From: Verrucomicrobiota bacterium
GTDB taxonomy: Bacteria > Verrucomicrobiota > Verrucomicrobiia > Verrucomicrobiales > Akkermansiaceae
Assembly: GCA_030835305.1 (NCBI GenBank)
Contig: JAURPJ010000035.1
Location: 1 to 37,059 of the forward strand
Direction of reading: 5' to 3'
Length of the DNA: 37,059 nucleotides
The translations under genes were made by a program, and so were the position numbers. Positions within the stretch are counted from its first letter, which is position 1. Each line of letters starts with the position of its first letter. Below are positions 17,403 to 26,708 of this stretch, one piece after another. Under the pieces are notes generated by a model. It was not told the DNA's origin. It saw only the letters and a list, made by a program, of their open reading frames with translations, and ran no database searches.

Positions 17403-18035
17403 TCACTCCATCATCACAACGCGATCCGCGATCGCTTCCGCCTCTTTTTTTGAGTGGGTAACATGCAAAGCCGTCACCCCTTCCACCTCGATCATCTTTC
17501 GAATCACGCCAAGCACCTCTTCGTGACGCGCCTCGTCCAAGCCCGTTAAGGCCTCATCCAGGCAAAGCAACCGGGGCCTCAGCGCGAGCGCCCGCCCCAG
17601 TGCCACCCGGCGGGCCTCTCCGCCCGAAAGCTTGCCGGGAGAGCGTTCCAAAAGATTCTCCAGGCCGAGATCTCTCGCCAACCCCTCCACTCGCTGCATG
17701 ATCTCGACAGAATTCCAACCATGAAGCCTCGGGCCGAACTCCAGCTGTTCTCTTACTTTTAATGAAGGAAAAAGAGCCACATCCTGCGGGACCAAACCAA
17801 TACCCCGCGCACCCGGTGGCAAGTTTGTCACCTCATCTCCGCCCAAAATAATCCGCCCGCCAGCCGGCCCTCGACGCAAGCCACAAGCCGTCTCCAGAAG
17901 AGTCGTCTTTCCGCAACCGCTCGGCCCCATCAGGGCAACGCATTCGCCCTCGGCAATCTCGAGCGAAAACGGAGGGAGAACGAATTGCCCGGCCTGCACC
18001 GTCACTTCCTCTAAAACCAACATCGCTTTTTTCAC
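17403..18035 (-). CDS. modC: Molybdate ABC transporter ATP-binding protein
   Basis: This ATPase (210 aa) has Walker A GPSGCGKTT (37-45), the Q-loop region VPQDVALFP, the signature LSGGEARR, and Walker B LLCLDEALTGLD followed by the switch His in HVTHSKKE. It lacks the C-terminal molybdate-binding MOP domain of classical ModC, so it probably has no molybdate feedback of its own. The GTG start overlaps the modB stop; an ATG five codons later is the alternative. It is the last gene of the operon, and the modA/modB neighbours support the substrate. Confidence 0.85.
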   Translation of the reverse strand: MKKAMLVLEEVTVQAGQFVLPPFSLEIAEGECVALMGPSGCGKTTLLETACGLRRGPAGGRIILGGDEVTNLPPGARGIGLVPQDVALFPSLKVREQLEFGPRLHGWNSVEIMQRVEGLARDLGLENLLERSPGKLSGGEARRVALGRALALRPRLLCLDEALTGLDEARHEEVLGVIRKMIEVEGVTALHVTHSKKEAEAIADRVVMME

Positions 18036-19021
18036 ACCGTCCCCCCTCTCCCCGCCAGAAATCTCACCACCAAGAGCGTCGAAACCGCCAACATAATCAT
18101 CAGTAATGAAAGCGCCGCCGCCCCCGGCAAATTTCCAATATTAATCTCCAAAAAGACCGAAGTCGCCAAGACCTCGGTGCGCCCTCGCGTCGCTCCTGCA
18201 AAAATTAAAATCGGCCCAAACTCTCCCAACGCCCGCGCCCACGCCATCGTCCCCGCCGCCACCATCCCCTTCCCGGCCAATGGCAGAACGACGCGCATGA
18301 AAGCCTGCCCTCGATTGCAACCCAGCGTCATCGCCACGTCCTCGTAGCGCGGACTGATTTGATCAAAAGTCGTTCGCATCGTTCTTACCGCAAAGGCCGC
18401 CGCCACCGGAAACTGCGCCAGCACCACTCCCAACGGATGAAAGGTCATCGGCAGACCCACCTCGCTCACGACTTCCTCCAATGAATGATCGCTCCCGCCA
18501 AACGCCCAGGCGATGAACCCAAAAACAATCGCTCCCCCCGTAAAAAACCGAGGCACGATTCCATTCTCGCCTCGCCCAAAACCCCAACCCGCCGCCGCCA
18601 ACGCCCCTCCCGCCAAAATCCAACAGGAAGCCGATGGTGAAATCCGGTTAAACAAAATTAATAGGCTTAAGCCTACAATCAGAGGCGGCAACAAGATTGG
18701 AATGTCTAGGAGAGTATCGATCAGAGCTCTCCCCCGGAAACGATACCGCGATAAAAGATAACCCACCGGAACTGAAACCAAAACCGAGAGAATCGCAGTC
18801 GCGGTGCACGTCACAAAAGTCAACTTGATCGAATGCTGAATATTGGGATCCTTTAAAACCTCTCCAGCTTGACGCCATGAGACCGTCAGGACATTCGCAC
18901 CCACCAGCAAAAGTAAAACTCCGAGGTAGGCAGCTACCGCAAACACCAAAAACAGAAGAAAAGGCCACTCCGGCCTCACCCTCCATATCTTTGCTTGATT
19001 GCCACCTTCCTTAACCATCAC
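18032..19021 (-). CDS. modB: Molybdate ABC transporter permease
   Basis: This is a binding-protein-dependent permease with N- and C-terminal hydrophobic spans and the EAA loop (EDVAMTLGCNRGQAFMRVVLP, abridged to its core AMTLGCNRG). It is 329 aa, about 100 longer than usual ModB. The extra length lies after SLLILFNRI as two added hydrophobic segments (about 130-170) before the conserved GVVLAQFPVAAAF block. The insert probably adds two membrane spans. It follows the ModA fusion by six bases and overlaps modC. Confidence 0.88.
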   Translation of the reverse strand: MMVKEGGNQAKIWRVRPEWPFLLFLVFAVAAYLGVLLLLVGANVLTVSWRQAGEVLKDPNIQHSIKLTFVTCTATAILSVLVSVPVGYLLSRYRFRGRALIDTLLDIPILLPPLIVGLSLLILFNRISPSASCWILAGGALAAAGWGFGRGENGIVPRFFTGGAIVFGFIAWAFGGSDHSLEEVVSEVGLPMTFHPLGVVLAQFPVAAAFAVRTMRTTFDQISPRYEDVAMTLGCNRGQAFMRVVLPLAGKGMVAAGTMAWARALGEFGPILIFAGATRGRTEVLATSVFLEINIGNLPGAAALSLLMIMLAVSTLLVVRFLAGRGGTV

Positions 19022-19027
19022 CCAAAT

Positions 19028-20515
19028 TTAGCGCTCAAGCCTCCACTGAAAACCCAACTCCTCAAATCTCCCTCTGGCTTGTCCGTCGGTAAGGAATTCC
19101 CCCAACCGCTTCATTAATTCAGGATAAGGGGTTTCTTTTCCAACCGCAAACGGCTGCTCGGCAAACGCCAACTCATCGTTCAACTCCAAAATTTCATGTT
19201 CCTCCAGGGTGACAGGACTCGCCAGGGCATTGCTCCGATAAATCAGAGCCGCGTCAAGGGAGCGGGCCTGCATCGCTGAGACAAGGTCATCTCCCTTCGC
19301 AACCTTCACTGAGACCCTACCTTCCAATATCCCGGTCAAACCGCGTCTCTCTAGCATGATTCGCGTCAACTCTCCCAACGCACTTTTCTCACCATCACAG
19401 ATCCCGAGTTTCAGCCCCTCCCTACTCAAATCAGCCAATCCTCGGAGCTCCAGCGGATTCCCCTTCCGGACCAAAAGCACGATCTCATTACCCGTCATGA
19501 CCTGGCCTGCAAAAAAGCGATCCTGCACCATCATCAGAAATTTGGTATCGCACGCAAAATACCCTGCCGGATTCGCCCCGGCCTCCATCTGAGCCACCAA
19601 GGTTCCGCAACCCTCAAAGACGGTATTCACCCGGCACCCTTCACGGTCTTCAAACTCACGGATGCGCCCCTGTATCGCTGGCCTGAGCATCGAGCCCGAA
19701 AACAGAGTCACATCGGGCACCTGCGACCACGCATCACCCTCATCCGGAACCACAAAGCCTAAGTCCAAAAAAGTCTTTCTTCCCCGGTCTCGTGCAGTGA
19801 CAAAGCGGGCAAAGTGCAACGCCCTAGTCGCATCTTTGCACGAAGTCAGCACTCCAATTGATGCCCGCTTCGCCCTCCTGGAAAACTCGGGAACCGCGAT
19901 CCATTCCACCTCGGCGAAGTTCCCCGCCACCGCATCCCAGGCGAGAGAAACATCCACAGCACCAGTCGCCACGTCCTCGACGATGGCATTCACCGTCGGT
20001 TTGGTCACCACCACGTTGGGGGTCACTTTATCAATCAAACCTTCCATCTCCAATACCTTCCAGGTGAACTTACCCACCGATGCCGACTTCTCGGCCAGGG
20101 ATATTTTCAAAGCTTCCTGGCCCAAATCCGAGAGCTCTTGCAATCCTTTCGGATTCCCCTTCGAAACCACCAGGCCCGCCGTCAATCTCGCCGCCGGAAT
20201 CGCCTCCTTCATCAATCCCTTCTCTCTCGCAAAATCGATATAACTCTGATCCGCCGGTAAATAAAGATCCCCACCCGCAACTTCAAGCTGACTGGCCAAA
20301 GCCCCTGAACCACCGAACTGGAGATTCACCTTAACCCCAAACTCCTCCTCATATTGACGGGCAATTTCACTCATGGGCCTTCGCAATCCCGCCGCGCAAT
20401 GGACAAGTAAATCCTCTTTACCCGGCTCATTGACACGATCGCCCTTTCTCAACCACCTGAGGGCACCTCCAAGCAAGCCCACGAGAATTGCAATGACAAG
20501 AGCAGGTCGTTTCAT
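19028..20515 (-). CDS. modA: Tandem ModA-ModA molybdate-binding protein fusion
   Basis: The product (495 aa) is about twice the length of ModA. After a membrane anchor or signal (about 5-20) the first domain (about 36-262) has CAAGLRRPMSEIA and FGGSGALASQLE, the oxyanion-binding features of ModA. A second, diverged copy (about 268-495) starts LFSGSMLRPAIQGRIREFE and has FEGCGTLVAQMEAG in the same position. Both halves have the later KGNP and G-x-V/SLA-type segments. It feeds molybdate (or tungstate) to ModB-ModC. Two linked binding domains may raise local capture or have different ions. Its ATG overlaps the TGA of the E1-like gene upstream. Confidence 0.85.
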   Translation of the reverse strand: MKRPALVIAILVGLLGGALRWLRKGDRVNEPGKEDLLVHCAAGLRRPMSEIARQYEEEFGVKVNLQFGGSGALASQLEVAGGDLYLPADQSYIDFAREKGLMKEAIPAARLTAGLVVSKGNPKGLQELSDLGQEALKISLAEKSASVGKFTWKVLEMEGLIDKVTPNVVVTKPTVNAIVEDVATGAVDVSLAWDAVAGNFAEVEWIAVPEFSRRAKRASIGVLTSCKDATRALHFARFVTARDRGRKTFLDLGFVVPDEGDAWSQVPDVTLFSGSMLRPAIQGRIREFEDREGCRVNTVFEGCGTLVAQMEAGANPAGYFACDTKFLMMVQDRFFAGQVMTGNEIVLLVRKGNPLELRGLADLSREGLKLGICDGEKSALGELTRIMLERRGLTGILEGRVSVKVAKGDDLVSAMQARSLDAALIYRSNALASPVTLEEHEILELNDELAFAEQPFAVGKETPYPELMKRLGEFLTDGQARGRFEELGFQWRLER

Positions 20516-21246
20516 ATTTTGATCTTTGAACAGTGATCACAAGCCGGATCCCTGACAAGGCGCACTTTCTTCATCCGCATCCGCTGCGCATCAATATGAA
20601 TCATCTGATCCAACGCTGGATCGGAAAAGCGGGTCAAAAGCTTGATCCCTTCCAAAACCGCAATCTGGGCCACCATTGCCGAGACCGCCCCAATCACCGG
20701 AAACCGCCTTTTCCAGTATGCCGGTGGCTCCTTCACCAAACACCCAAGGCAAGTCGATTTGCCCGGATCCACCACCATGACATGCCCTTCCATTGAGCAC
20801 ATCGCACCATCGACAAACAACTTCCCCTGCCTCATCGACTCGCGATTCATCAAAAGACGTTCTTTGAAAAGAGGGGCGCACGAAAAGACGATATCCGTCC
20901 GCTCCACGAGCCCGACAACATTCTCCTCCGAAATATTCTCGCCCACTGATTCGATTTTCAGGTCCCGGTTGAACCGCCTCAAAGTCTCCGCAGCCTGGTC
21001 GTGCCGCTCACTCCCCAAGCCTTCGTGAGTCATCAGAATCTGACGGTTCAAATCATCCGCTCTCAGTTCGCCCCCGTGCGCCAAAATAATCCGCCCCACT
21101 CCCGCCGCTGCGAGCGACAATGCCAGCGGTCCCCCGAGCCCGCCCACCCGCGAAACCAACGCAGAAGCATTCTTAAGTTTCTCCTGGGCCTCCCTGCCAA
21201 AGCCAGGAACATCCTCCTGCCAAGTATAATAATCCTCGTACTTCAC
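20512..21246 (-). CDS. MoeB/ThiF/HesA-type E1-like adenylyltransferase
   Basis: The 244-residue protein has the E1 fold: nucleotide loop RVGGLGGPLALSLAAAGVG, the arginine-finger region LNRQILM, a conserved D-V-F-S segment for the acidic site, and two zinc Cys pairs (CLGC and CDHC). Such enzymes adenylate the C-terminal Gly-Gly of MoaD or ThiS. Its position directly before molybdate transport genes favours a MoeB-like role in molybdopterin synthesis. Start is GTG 21246, overlapping the preceding ATPase stop. ThiF-like activity is the alternative. Confidence 0.85.
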   Translation of the reverse strand: MKYEDYYTWQEDVPGFGREAQEKLKNASALVSRVGGLGGPLALSLAAAGVGRIILAHGGELRADDLNRQILMTHEGLGSERHDQAAETLRRFNRDLKIESVGENISEENVVGLVERTDIVFSCAPLFKERLLMNRESMRQGKLFVDGAMCSMEGHVMVVDPGKSTCLGCLVKEPPAYWKRRFPVIGAVSAMVAQIAVLEGIKLLTRFSDPALDQMIHIDAQRMRMKKVRLVRDPACDHCSKIKI

Positions 21247-21908
21247 GAGCGAATCCTTCCTTCCTCCAAAGTCAGCACCCGATCTGCTTTTCCAAGAGCA
21301 CGAGGATCATGGGTCACCACCAGCACCGAGCCTCCGTCTTCAACAAATTGACGCAGCCCCTTAACAACCACTTCCGCGCTCATATCATCGAGATTCCCCG
21401 TCGGTTCATCGGCTAATACCAGTGTGGGTCGATGAACCAGAGCCCGGGCCAACCCCACCCGCTGTTGCTCTCCGGCACTCAACTTCCCCGGAACATGACT
21501 CGCTCTTCCTTCTAGCCCCAAAAAAGTCATCAATTGCGTCGCCCTATCGTCATCTCCCCCCGCTGCGAGAATATTGGCGCGAATATCGAGGTAAGGAATC
21601 AACCTGGCATCTTGAAATACCAATCCGATCACCTCTTTGCGAAAGCGTGTTTTGCCGGCCCCGCTCAGCTTCGAGACCTCGGCCCCGGCAACATGAATCG
21701 ACCCCTCATCCGGCTTCAACAGACCGGCCACCAGATAGAGGAGAGTCGATTTCCCCGCCCCACTTGGACCACGCAGTGCAACAAATTCGCCTTCGCCAAT
21801 GGCAAGCGAAACACCATCAAGAGCAACCACCTTTTCATAGGATTTCGACAAACCCTGCAAGCGAAGCACCGGGGGCCCCTTCACATTCGGTTGTTTCTCT
21901 TCACTCAC
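21243..21908 (-). CDS. LolD/MacB-type ABC transporter ATP-binding protein
   Basis: Walker A GPSGAGKS, signature LSAGEQQR, Walker B LVLADEPTGNLD and the switch VVTHDPRAL place it in the LolD/MacB/FtsE ATPase group. I chose GTG 21908 (221 aa), because upstream codons to 22004 overlap the protease gene and are not conserved-looking. The FtsX-type permease it should serve is not next to it; the only one in the window is at 15497-16708 on the other strand. It lies 59 bases after the protease and overlaps the MoeB-like gene. Confidence 0.88.
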   Translation of the reverse strand: MSEEKQPNVKGPPVLRLQGLSKSYEKVVALDGVSLAIGEGEFVALRGPSGAGKSTLLYLVAGLLKPDEGSIHVAGAEVSKLSGAGKTRFRKEVIGLVFQDARLIPYLDIRANILAAGGDDDRATQLMTFLGLEGRASHVPGKLSAGEQQRVGLARALVHRPTLVLADEPTGNLDDMSAEVVVKGLRQFVEDGGSVLVVTHDPRALGKADRVLTLEEGRIRS

Positions 21909-21967
21909 GGCAGACCAAACTCCTATTTTCTTCAGAGTGACCCAAGAGAAAGATGCAAAAATTTCTC

Positions 21968-23752
21968 CTAGCGCTCCAAACCCGGATCGAGCCAAAGCCC
22001 CCAATCGGAGCCGCTCCCATCATTGGTGGGATCAACCACTAACTCCAAAGTCTTCACACCCGAAACGTCAACCGAGTAGTTGGCCAAGCCACCGCCCTTG
22101 ATCACTTTGGACTTCCAGAGGGTCTTACCATCACCTTTGATCTCAAACCGGACCGAACCACGCTTTCCGGCAGCCATTCCCGCTTTTCCGCGAAACATTT
22201 TCCACTTCTCCCCCAGGTCGTAGCGATGATTGGCCGGGGCATGGCCATAGATCCCGGTTGTAAAGATCTCACCGCCTGCTTCCAAAAGGAATGGAGGTTC
22301 TGGTAAAAAATTATAGGCAGGCCGTCCCCACCCCACCTTGGCCGCAGATGCCTGGAATTTAGTCAGGGCCACCAAGGTCTGCTTCCCGTCGGCTTGAGCA
22401 GGTGATTTTGTCGCCTTTCGACCGCGCTCTAAAATTTTTTCGGCGAGCTCCTGCATCTTGCCTTGCGGAAATTGTCGTGCTTCGGCCACCGCTGCTTCCC
22501 GATCTCCATTCCGAAGCGCTTCGATAAACGGAGCCATCGCCAAACGAATTTGAAAAGTCCCCAGATCCGGAGTCCCGTCGCGCCCCACCGAGTAGGGATA
22601 CTTGAACTTCGTCTGCGACATCCAGCCTCCCGTGGAACCATTCACATGCAGCGGAATCAAGCGCAACTCGCCCGACTTTCCGGGAGGAAGCGCATCACAG
22701 GAAAGACTAAAATTCCCATCCGCATCCGGCACCGCAGTTGCTGTTGTGGCATTATAATCACCTCCACCATCCGGATCGAAATATGCCACCACTGCATAGG
22801 CAGGAGGATTGGCCTCCAGCTTCCCTGAAACTTGGATCGCCTTCCCCTTTGACGTGATCTTCAACTCCTCGATCCTCGAGTTGACCGGCAAATTCATCCC
22901 TTTGACCGAACCCGAAAACTGGGGGTGCGAAGCCAATCTCAAGGCATGCGCCAGCGTCAAAAAAGATCCCTTCCCCTCTCCTCGCAATTCATCGCCATAA
23001 CTCCGGTTGCCGGAACCCATCAGCGCCGTCCCCCGCAGTGCTTCATCCGGCCGCTCCTTGCAATGAGGAAGCCCCAGGGCATGCCCGAGCTCGTGGGCAA
23101 TCCCGCCAATGAAAATCGAGTTGTGCTTCCCCAACGAGATTCGGCCATATTGCCCATCCCGCATCATCGGCTCCTTCTTTGCCAAATTTAGAACATCCAA
23201 CTCGGGCGAATCCAATTGCCAGGCCGTTCCCCCTTGAAAGGTGCCTCCGGCATAGTAGGGAGACTTGTGGGTGAAGACCAACTTATCCTCATCCCATTGG
23301 GCCAGATTGCAAAAAATGACCAAGGTCTCCTTGTTTCCATCGATTCCCTTGTCGGACAATACCGGCAGACATTCCCCTTTGATCTCATTCCCCGAAGACA
23401 TTCCATATTCGTCTTCCGGCTTCTTTCCTTCGATTAAATGAATCTCAAGCTTTTTGCCTTCCATTGGAAGATTGATTGACCTGGGCCCGAATCCCAACCT
23501 CTCCAATTCGTTCCCGTAAAAATCCCGGATATGCGTCATGATCCGGGTCAATCGTTCCTCATACTTTTCCGGACCAGGGCGACCTTTTGGAGTCCAAAGT
23601 ACAAAATGAAGGGTTCGCTCTTCTTTCCGGGCATTCTGTTCATGCCACCCATCAAGAATCTTGAGAGCCGCCGCAGCTTTTTCAGGTTCGCCCGGAACCT
23701 GCCCGTGAACCAGCGCCATCGAAAATGTCAGAATTGCTGCAAATCGCATCAT
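21968..23752 (-). CDS. Secreted metzincin-type zinc protease with NPCBM domain
   Basis: A signal peptide (about 1-17) precedes a catalytic domain with the extended zinc motif HELGHALGLPH (220-230) and a downstream Met-turn candidate ALMG (243-246), marks of metzincins such as matrixins. A middle beta-sandwich (about 300-390, with DPDGGGDYNATT) resembles extracellular linker domains. The C-terminal part (about 460-594: KVGWGRPAYNFLPEP, GIYGHAPANHRYDLG, VDPTNDGSGSDWGLWLDP) matches the NPCBM carbohydrate-binding family. It would be a surface or secreted protease targeted to glycan. It is divergent from the M24 peptidase across about 80 bases and may head the minus-strand operon. Confidence 0.88.
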   Translation of the reverse strand: MMRFAAILTFSMALVHGQVPGEPEKAAAALKILDGWHEQNARKEERTLHFVLWTPKGRPGPEKYEERLTRIMTHIRDFYGNELERLGFGPRSINLPMEGKKLEIHLIEGKKPEDEYGMSSGNEIKGECLPVLSDKGIDGNKETLVIFCNLAQWDEDKLVFTHKSPYYAGGTFQGGTAWQLDSPELDVLNLAKKEPMMRDGQYGRISLGKHNSIFIGGIAHELGHALGLPHCKERPDEALRGTALMGSGNRSYGDELRGEGKGSFLTLAHALRLASHPQFSGSVKGMNLPVNSRIEELKITSKGKAIQVSGKLEANPPAYAVVAYFDPDGGGDYNATTATAVPDADGNFSLSCDALPPGKSGELRLIPLHVNGSTGGWMSQTKFKYPYSVGRDGTPDLGTFQIRLAMAPFIEALRNGDREAAVAEARQFPQGKMQELAEKILERGRKATKSPAQADGKQTLVALTKFQASAAKVGWGRPAYNFLPEPPFLLEAGGEIFTTGIYGHAPANHRYDLGEKWKMFRGKAGMAAGKRGSVRFEIKGDGKTLWKSKVIKGGGLANYSVDVSGVKTLELVVDPTNDGSGSDWGLWLDPGLER

Positions 23753-23832
23753 ACCTTCTGATACGCACCCACCTCTCCAAGCTTTCCCTCCAGGCTTTGC
23801 TTTTCAACACAATCTCGCAAACTTTCTTCCAG

Positions 23833-24942
23833 ATGTCCCAAGTAAATCTGTTCTCAGTCCAGGAAATTCAGGCTCGAATCAGCCGCATTCGTCAGAAAAT
23901 GAAGTCGCTTGAAATCGATGCCGTCATTTCCAGCGACGCCTCCAACGTCCGCTACACCACCGGATTCAAAGGCGAACCCCGAACCCTCCTCATTCTCCTC
24001 GACTCCATCGTCCTTTACACCTCCTTCCGCACCATCTCGTGGGCCTGTCAACAAACCCGTCCTCTTGAAGAGTCTCTGGAACTGTCGACCAAGCCAGCAC
24101 CTGCCAAAGAGATCAAAAAAAGGCTACCGACAATTCCTCTCAAGATCGCAATCGATCAAAACATCACCGCCGCGGCTCTCTTCCAATGGAAAAAACAACT
24201 TGCTCCCCACCAGGTCGAATCCCACCACGTCATCGAAACGATCCGCCAGATCAAATCTCCCGCTGAGATTGCCATCATGCAGCAGTCCCAGCAACTCAAC
24301 GAAGAGATCTTCAATGCAATCCTCCCCCAAATCCACCCCGGCATGACTGAACGCGGCGTCCAAGGACTTATCCTTTCTGAAATGGCCACCCGCGAAGAAA
24401 TCGAGGGCTACTCCTTCAACCCTATCGTCGCCTGCGGCCCCGGCTGCTGGGAAATCCACCACCTTCCCGACCCAACTATCACCCGTCCCGGTGACCTCCT
24501 CCTCATTGACCACGGCATCTTTCACCAAGGATATGCCTCCGACATGACCCGCGTGGTCTGCCTCGGAGAGCCCTCCGCCGAAATGCGCGAAGTAAATCAA
24601 ATCGTCAATTCAGCCCGCCAAGCCGCCATCAACGCCACTCGTCCCGGGGTCACCAGTCACGAACTCGACCGTATTGCCCGCGACATTATCGAAGCGTCCG
24701 GCCATGGGAAAACCTTTACCCATGGCCTTGGCCACAGCATCGGACTCCAAACCCACGACCCCGGCCTCAACCTCTCCCAAAACACTCCTGAAGTGACCCT
24801 CGAACCCGGGATGGCCCTCACCATCGAGCCCGGTATCTACCTCGAAAACCAATTCGGCATCCGAATCGAAGACACCATCATCGTCACCCCCGAAGGTTCA
24901 AAGAACCTCACCTCACAGCAAACAGAGATCATCGAGCTCTAG
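23833..24942 (+). CDS. pepP-like: Xaa-Pro aminopeptidase (M24 family)
   Basis: The 369-residue enzyme has an N-terminal creatinase-like domain (about 10-130) and a pita-bread catalytic domain. The five metal ligands are visible in LIDHG, YASDMTR, THGLGHSIG, TIEPGIY and RIEDT. It removes N-terminal residues preceding proline in the cytoplasm. I chose ATG 23833 as start; an in-frame extension to 23725 is open but overlaps the divergent protease start. It is monocistronic, between a divergent promoter region and the arsenic operon. Confidence 0.92.
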   Translation: MSQVNLFSVQEIQARISRIRQKMKSLEIDAVISSDASNVRYTTGFKGEPRTLLILLDSIVLYTSFRTISWACQQTRPLEESLELSTKPAPAKEIKKRLPTIPLKIAIDQNITAAALFQWKKQLAPHQVESHHVIETIRQIKSPAEIAIMQQSQQLNEEIFNAILPQIHPGMTERGVQGLILSEMATREEIEGYSFNPIVACGPGCWEIHHLPDPTITRPGDLLLIDHGIFHQGYASDMTRVVCLGEPSAEMREVNQIVNSARQAAINATRPGVTSHELDRIARDIIEASGHGKTFTHGLGHSIGLQTHDPGLNLSQNTPEVTLEPGMALTIEPGIYLENQFGIRIEDTIIVTPEGSKNLTSQQTEIIEL

Positions 24943-25164
24943 GATAAAAACCAGAGGGACAGACCAGTACCCCCGAACTATCGCGAAAAGGCCGTCACTT
25001 GGTAGAGTCTCTTCCAAATTTAAGGCGTTTCCAAAGAATCGACATCCGCCACGGTCAGTTTGGTACGACCCTTCGTTCACTTGTAAGCTTCGCAGCATTG
25101 GCAGATTGGATGCGATAGGCTGTTTGAACCATTTTCGGCGAGGCCATAAGGCCTGCTTGGACTT

Positions 25165-25614
25165 TTAGATCAAGTCACGTCGTTTCAACTCATCAATCCG
25201 TCCGGCAGCGTATGCCCCAAAGACGGCTTTAATTTCATCTCGGACGCGCCGGAAAAAGTCGAGTCGTTCCTCCTCTGTTCCTGGAGCGTGAGCAGGATCA
25301 TCAAAGGGAAAGTGGTGACGATTCACTTGGCCGGAAAACGAGGGACATTCTTGATCGACTTTGCCACACACCGTAATGACCGTCTCAACATCCTGATTAA
25401 GGAATTCATCAAGATGTTTCGACCGGTGATCGGCAATATCAATTCCAATTTCAATCAGGACCTGAATTGCAAGTGGATGGACATAGCCGGCGGGTTTGGA
25501 GCCTGCACTTCTTACGATGAAATCTTCCCCAAGTTCTTTCGTGAGAAGCCCCTCGGCAAGGTGGGAACGACAGGAGTTACCTGTGCATAGAATGAGAATG
25601 GTTGGTTTTTTCAT
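25165..25614 (-). CDS. arsC: Arsenate reductase, thioredoxin-coupled (LMW-PTP family)
   Basis: The product (149 aa) has the phosphatase-like P-loop C10-TGNSC15-R16 and the redox pair C83 and C90 (TVCGKVDQECPSF), which mark the thioredoxin-linked ArsC type. The acid D105 lies in FPFDDPAHAPG. It reduces arsenate to arsenite in the cytoplasm for export by the Acr3 pump encoded just upstream (19 bases). It is the last gene of the arsenic operon. Confidence 0.95.
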   Translation of the reverse strand: MKKPTILILCTGNSCRSHLAEGLLTKELGEDFIVRSAGSKPAGYVHPLAIQVLIEIGIDIADHRSKHLDEFLNQDVETVITVCGKVDQECPSFSGQVNRHHFPFDDPAHAPGTEEERLDFFRRVRDEIKAVFGAYAAGRIDELKRRDLI

Positions 25615-25633
25615 ATCTAATCTTTATGAAAAG

Positions 25634-26692
25634 TTAAGAACTTGGATCGCTTCGAAAGATTCGGCCTTTAAGCCAGAATGAGACATGCACAAGCCCGATC
25701 AGCGCCGGGACCTCGACCAAAGGTCCAACTACGGCCGCGAATGCGACACCGGAATCGATTCCAAAGACAGCAATGGCAACAGCGATGGCCAACTCAAAAT
25801 TATTTCCCGATGAAGTGAAGGCGATGCTGGCCGACCGAGGGTAGTCGGCCCCCAATTTTGCCGCCATCAGAAAACTTACCAGGAACATCGCCGCAAAGTA
25901 AATCAGGAGCGGTAGAGCAATGCGAAGAACATCAAGCGGCAGACTCACAATGGCGTCCCCCTTGTAGGTAAACATGACTACGATCGTAAATAAGAGTGCC
26001 GCCAGGGTAAGAGGCGAAATCCTTGGGATGAAAACCTGCTCATACCACTCGAGGCTTTTCACGCGAACTAGGATCAAGCGGCTTAAAATTCCCGCGGCAA
26101 ATGGAATCCCCAGGTAGGTCAGGACGCTTTGAAAAATATCGGCCATCACCACATCAACCACGACCCCCTCCAGGCCGACATACTCTGGAAGTAATGTAAC
26201 GAAGAGCCAGGCATAAGCACTATAGAGAAGGATCTGAGCGATGCTATTCAACGCAACCAGTCCCGCCGCATATTCGCTACTTCCTTTGGCAAGGTCATTC
26301 CACACCAGGACCATCGCAATGCATCTGGCGAGTCCCACCAGAATCAATCCCACCATGTATTCCGGTTGGTCGCGCAAAAAAAGGACCGCCAAAACCCACA
26401 TCAGAATGGGTCCGATTACCCAATTTTGAAAAAGAGACAGACTCAAAATTCGGGTGTTGGAAAACACCTTGGGGAGTTCGCCATACCTAACCTTGGCCAG
26501 CGGAGGATACATCATCAGGATGAGGCCAAAAGCAATGGGTAGATTAGTCGTCCCAACAGTTAACGGTGCAAAGAAGGACGAGGGATCGGGAATGACCAGG
26601 CTCCCAAGCGCAACACCCAAAAGCATCGCTACAAAAATCCAGACGGTAAGATACCGATCCAGGAATGACATATTTTTAGAGATCGTATTCAT
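25634..26692 (-). CDS. acr3: Arsenite efflux permease (ACR3 family)
   Basis: The product is a 352-residue, about ten-span membrane protein with the ACR3 signature [13 protein letters not shown] (essential cysteine C124) and [15 protein letters not shown] near the C-terminus. It exports arsenite using the proton gradient. A longer frame reaches 26830 but overlaps the DUF6428 gene; ATG 26692 starts the family-standard region [12 protein letters not shown]. It lies 16 bases after the DUF6428 gene and 19 before arsC. Confidence 0.95.
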   Translation of the reverse strand: MNTISKNMSFLDRYLTVWIFVAMLLGVALGSLVIPDPSSFFAPLTVGTTNLPIAFGLILMMYPPLAKVRYGELPKVFSNTRILSLSLFQNWVIGPILMWVLAVLFLRDQPEYMVGLILVGLARCIAMVLVWNDLAKGSSEYAAGLVALNSIAQILLYSAYAWLFVTLLPEYVGLEGVVVDVVMADIFQSVLTYLGIPFAAGILSRLILVRVKSLEWYEQVFIPRISPLTLAALLFTIVVMFTYKGDAIVSLPLDVLRIALPLLIYFAAMFLVSFLMAAKLGADYPRSASIAFTSSGNNFELAIAVAIAVFGIDSGVAFAAVVGPLVEVPALIGLVHVSFWLKGRIFRSDPSS

Positions 26693-26708
26693 GGTATTAA
26701 CAACATTT

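Noticed and set aside
24943-25164. Weak leucine-rich-repeat-like reading in the gap between the M24 peptidase and arsC
   Set aside because: It needs a frameshift and only a short stretch looks right; there is not enough to call a gene, and the AGGCC-ATAA-GGCCT hairpin has no T-run.
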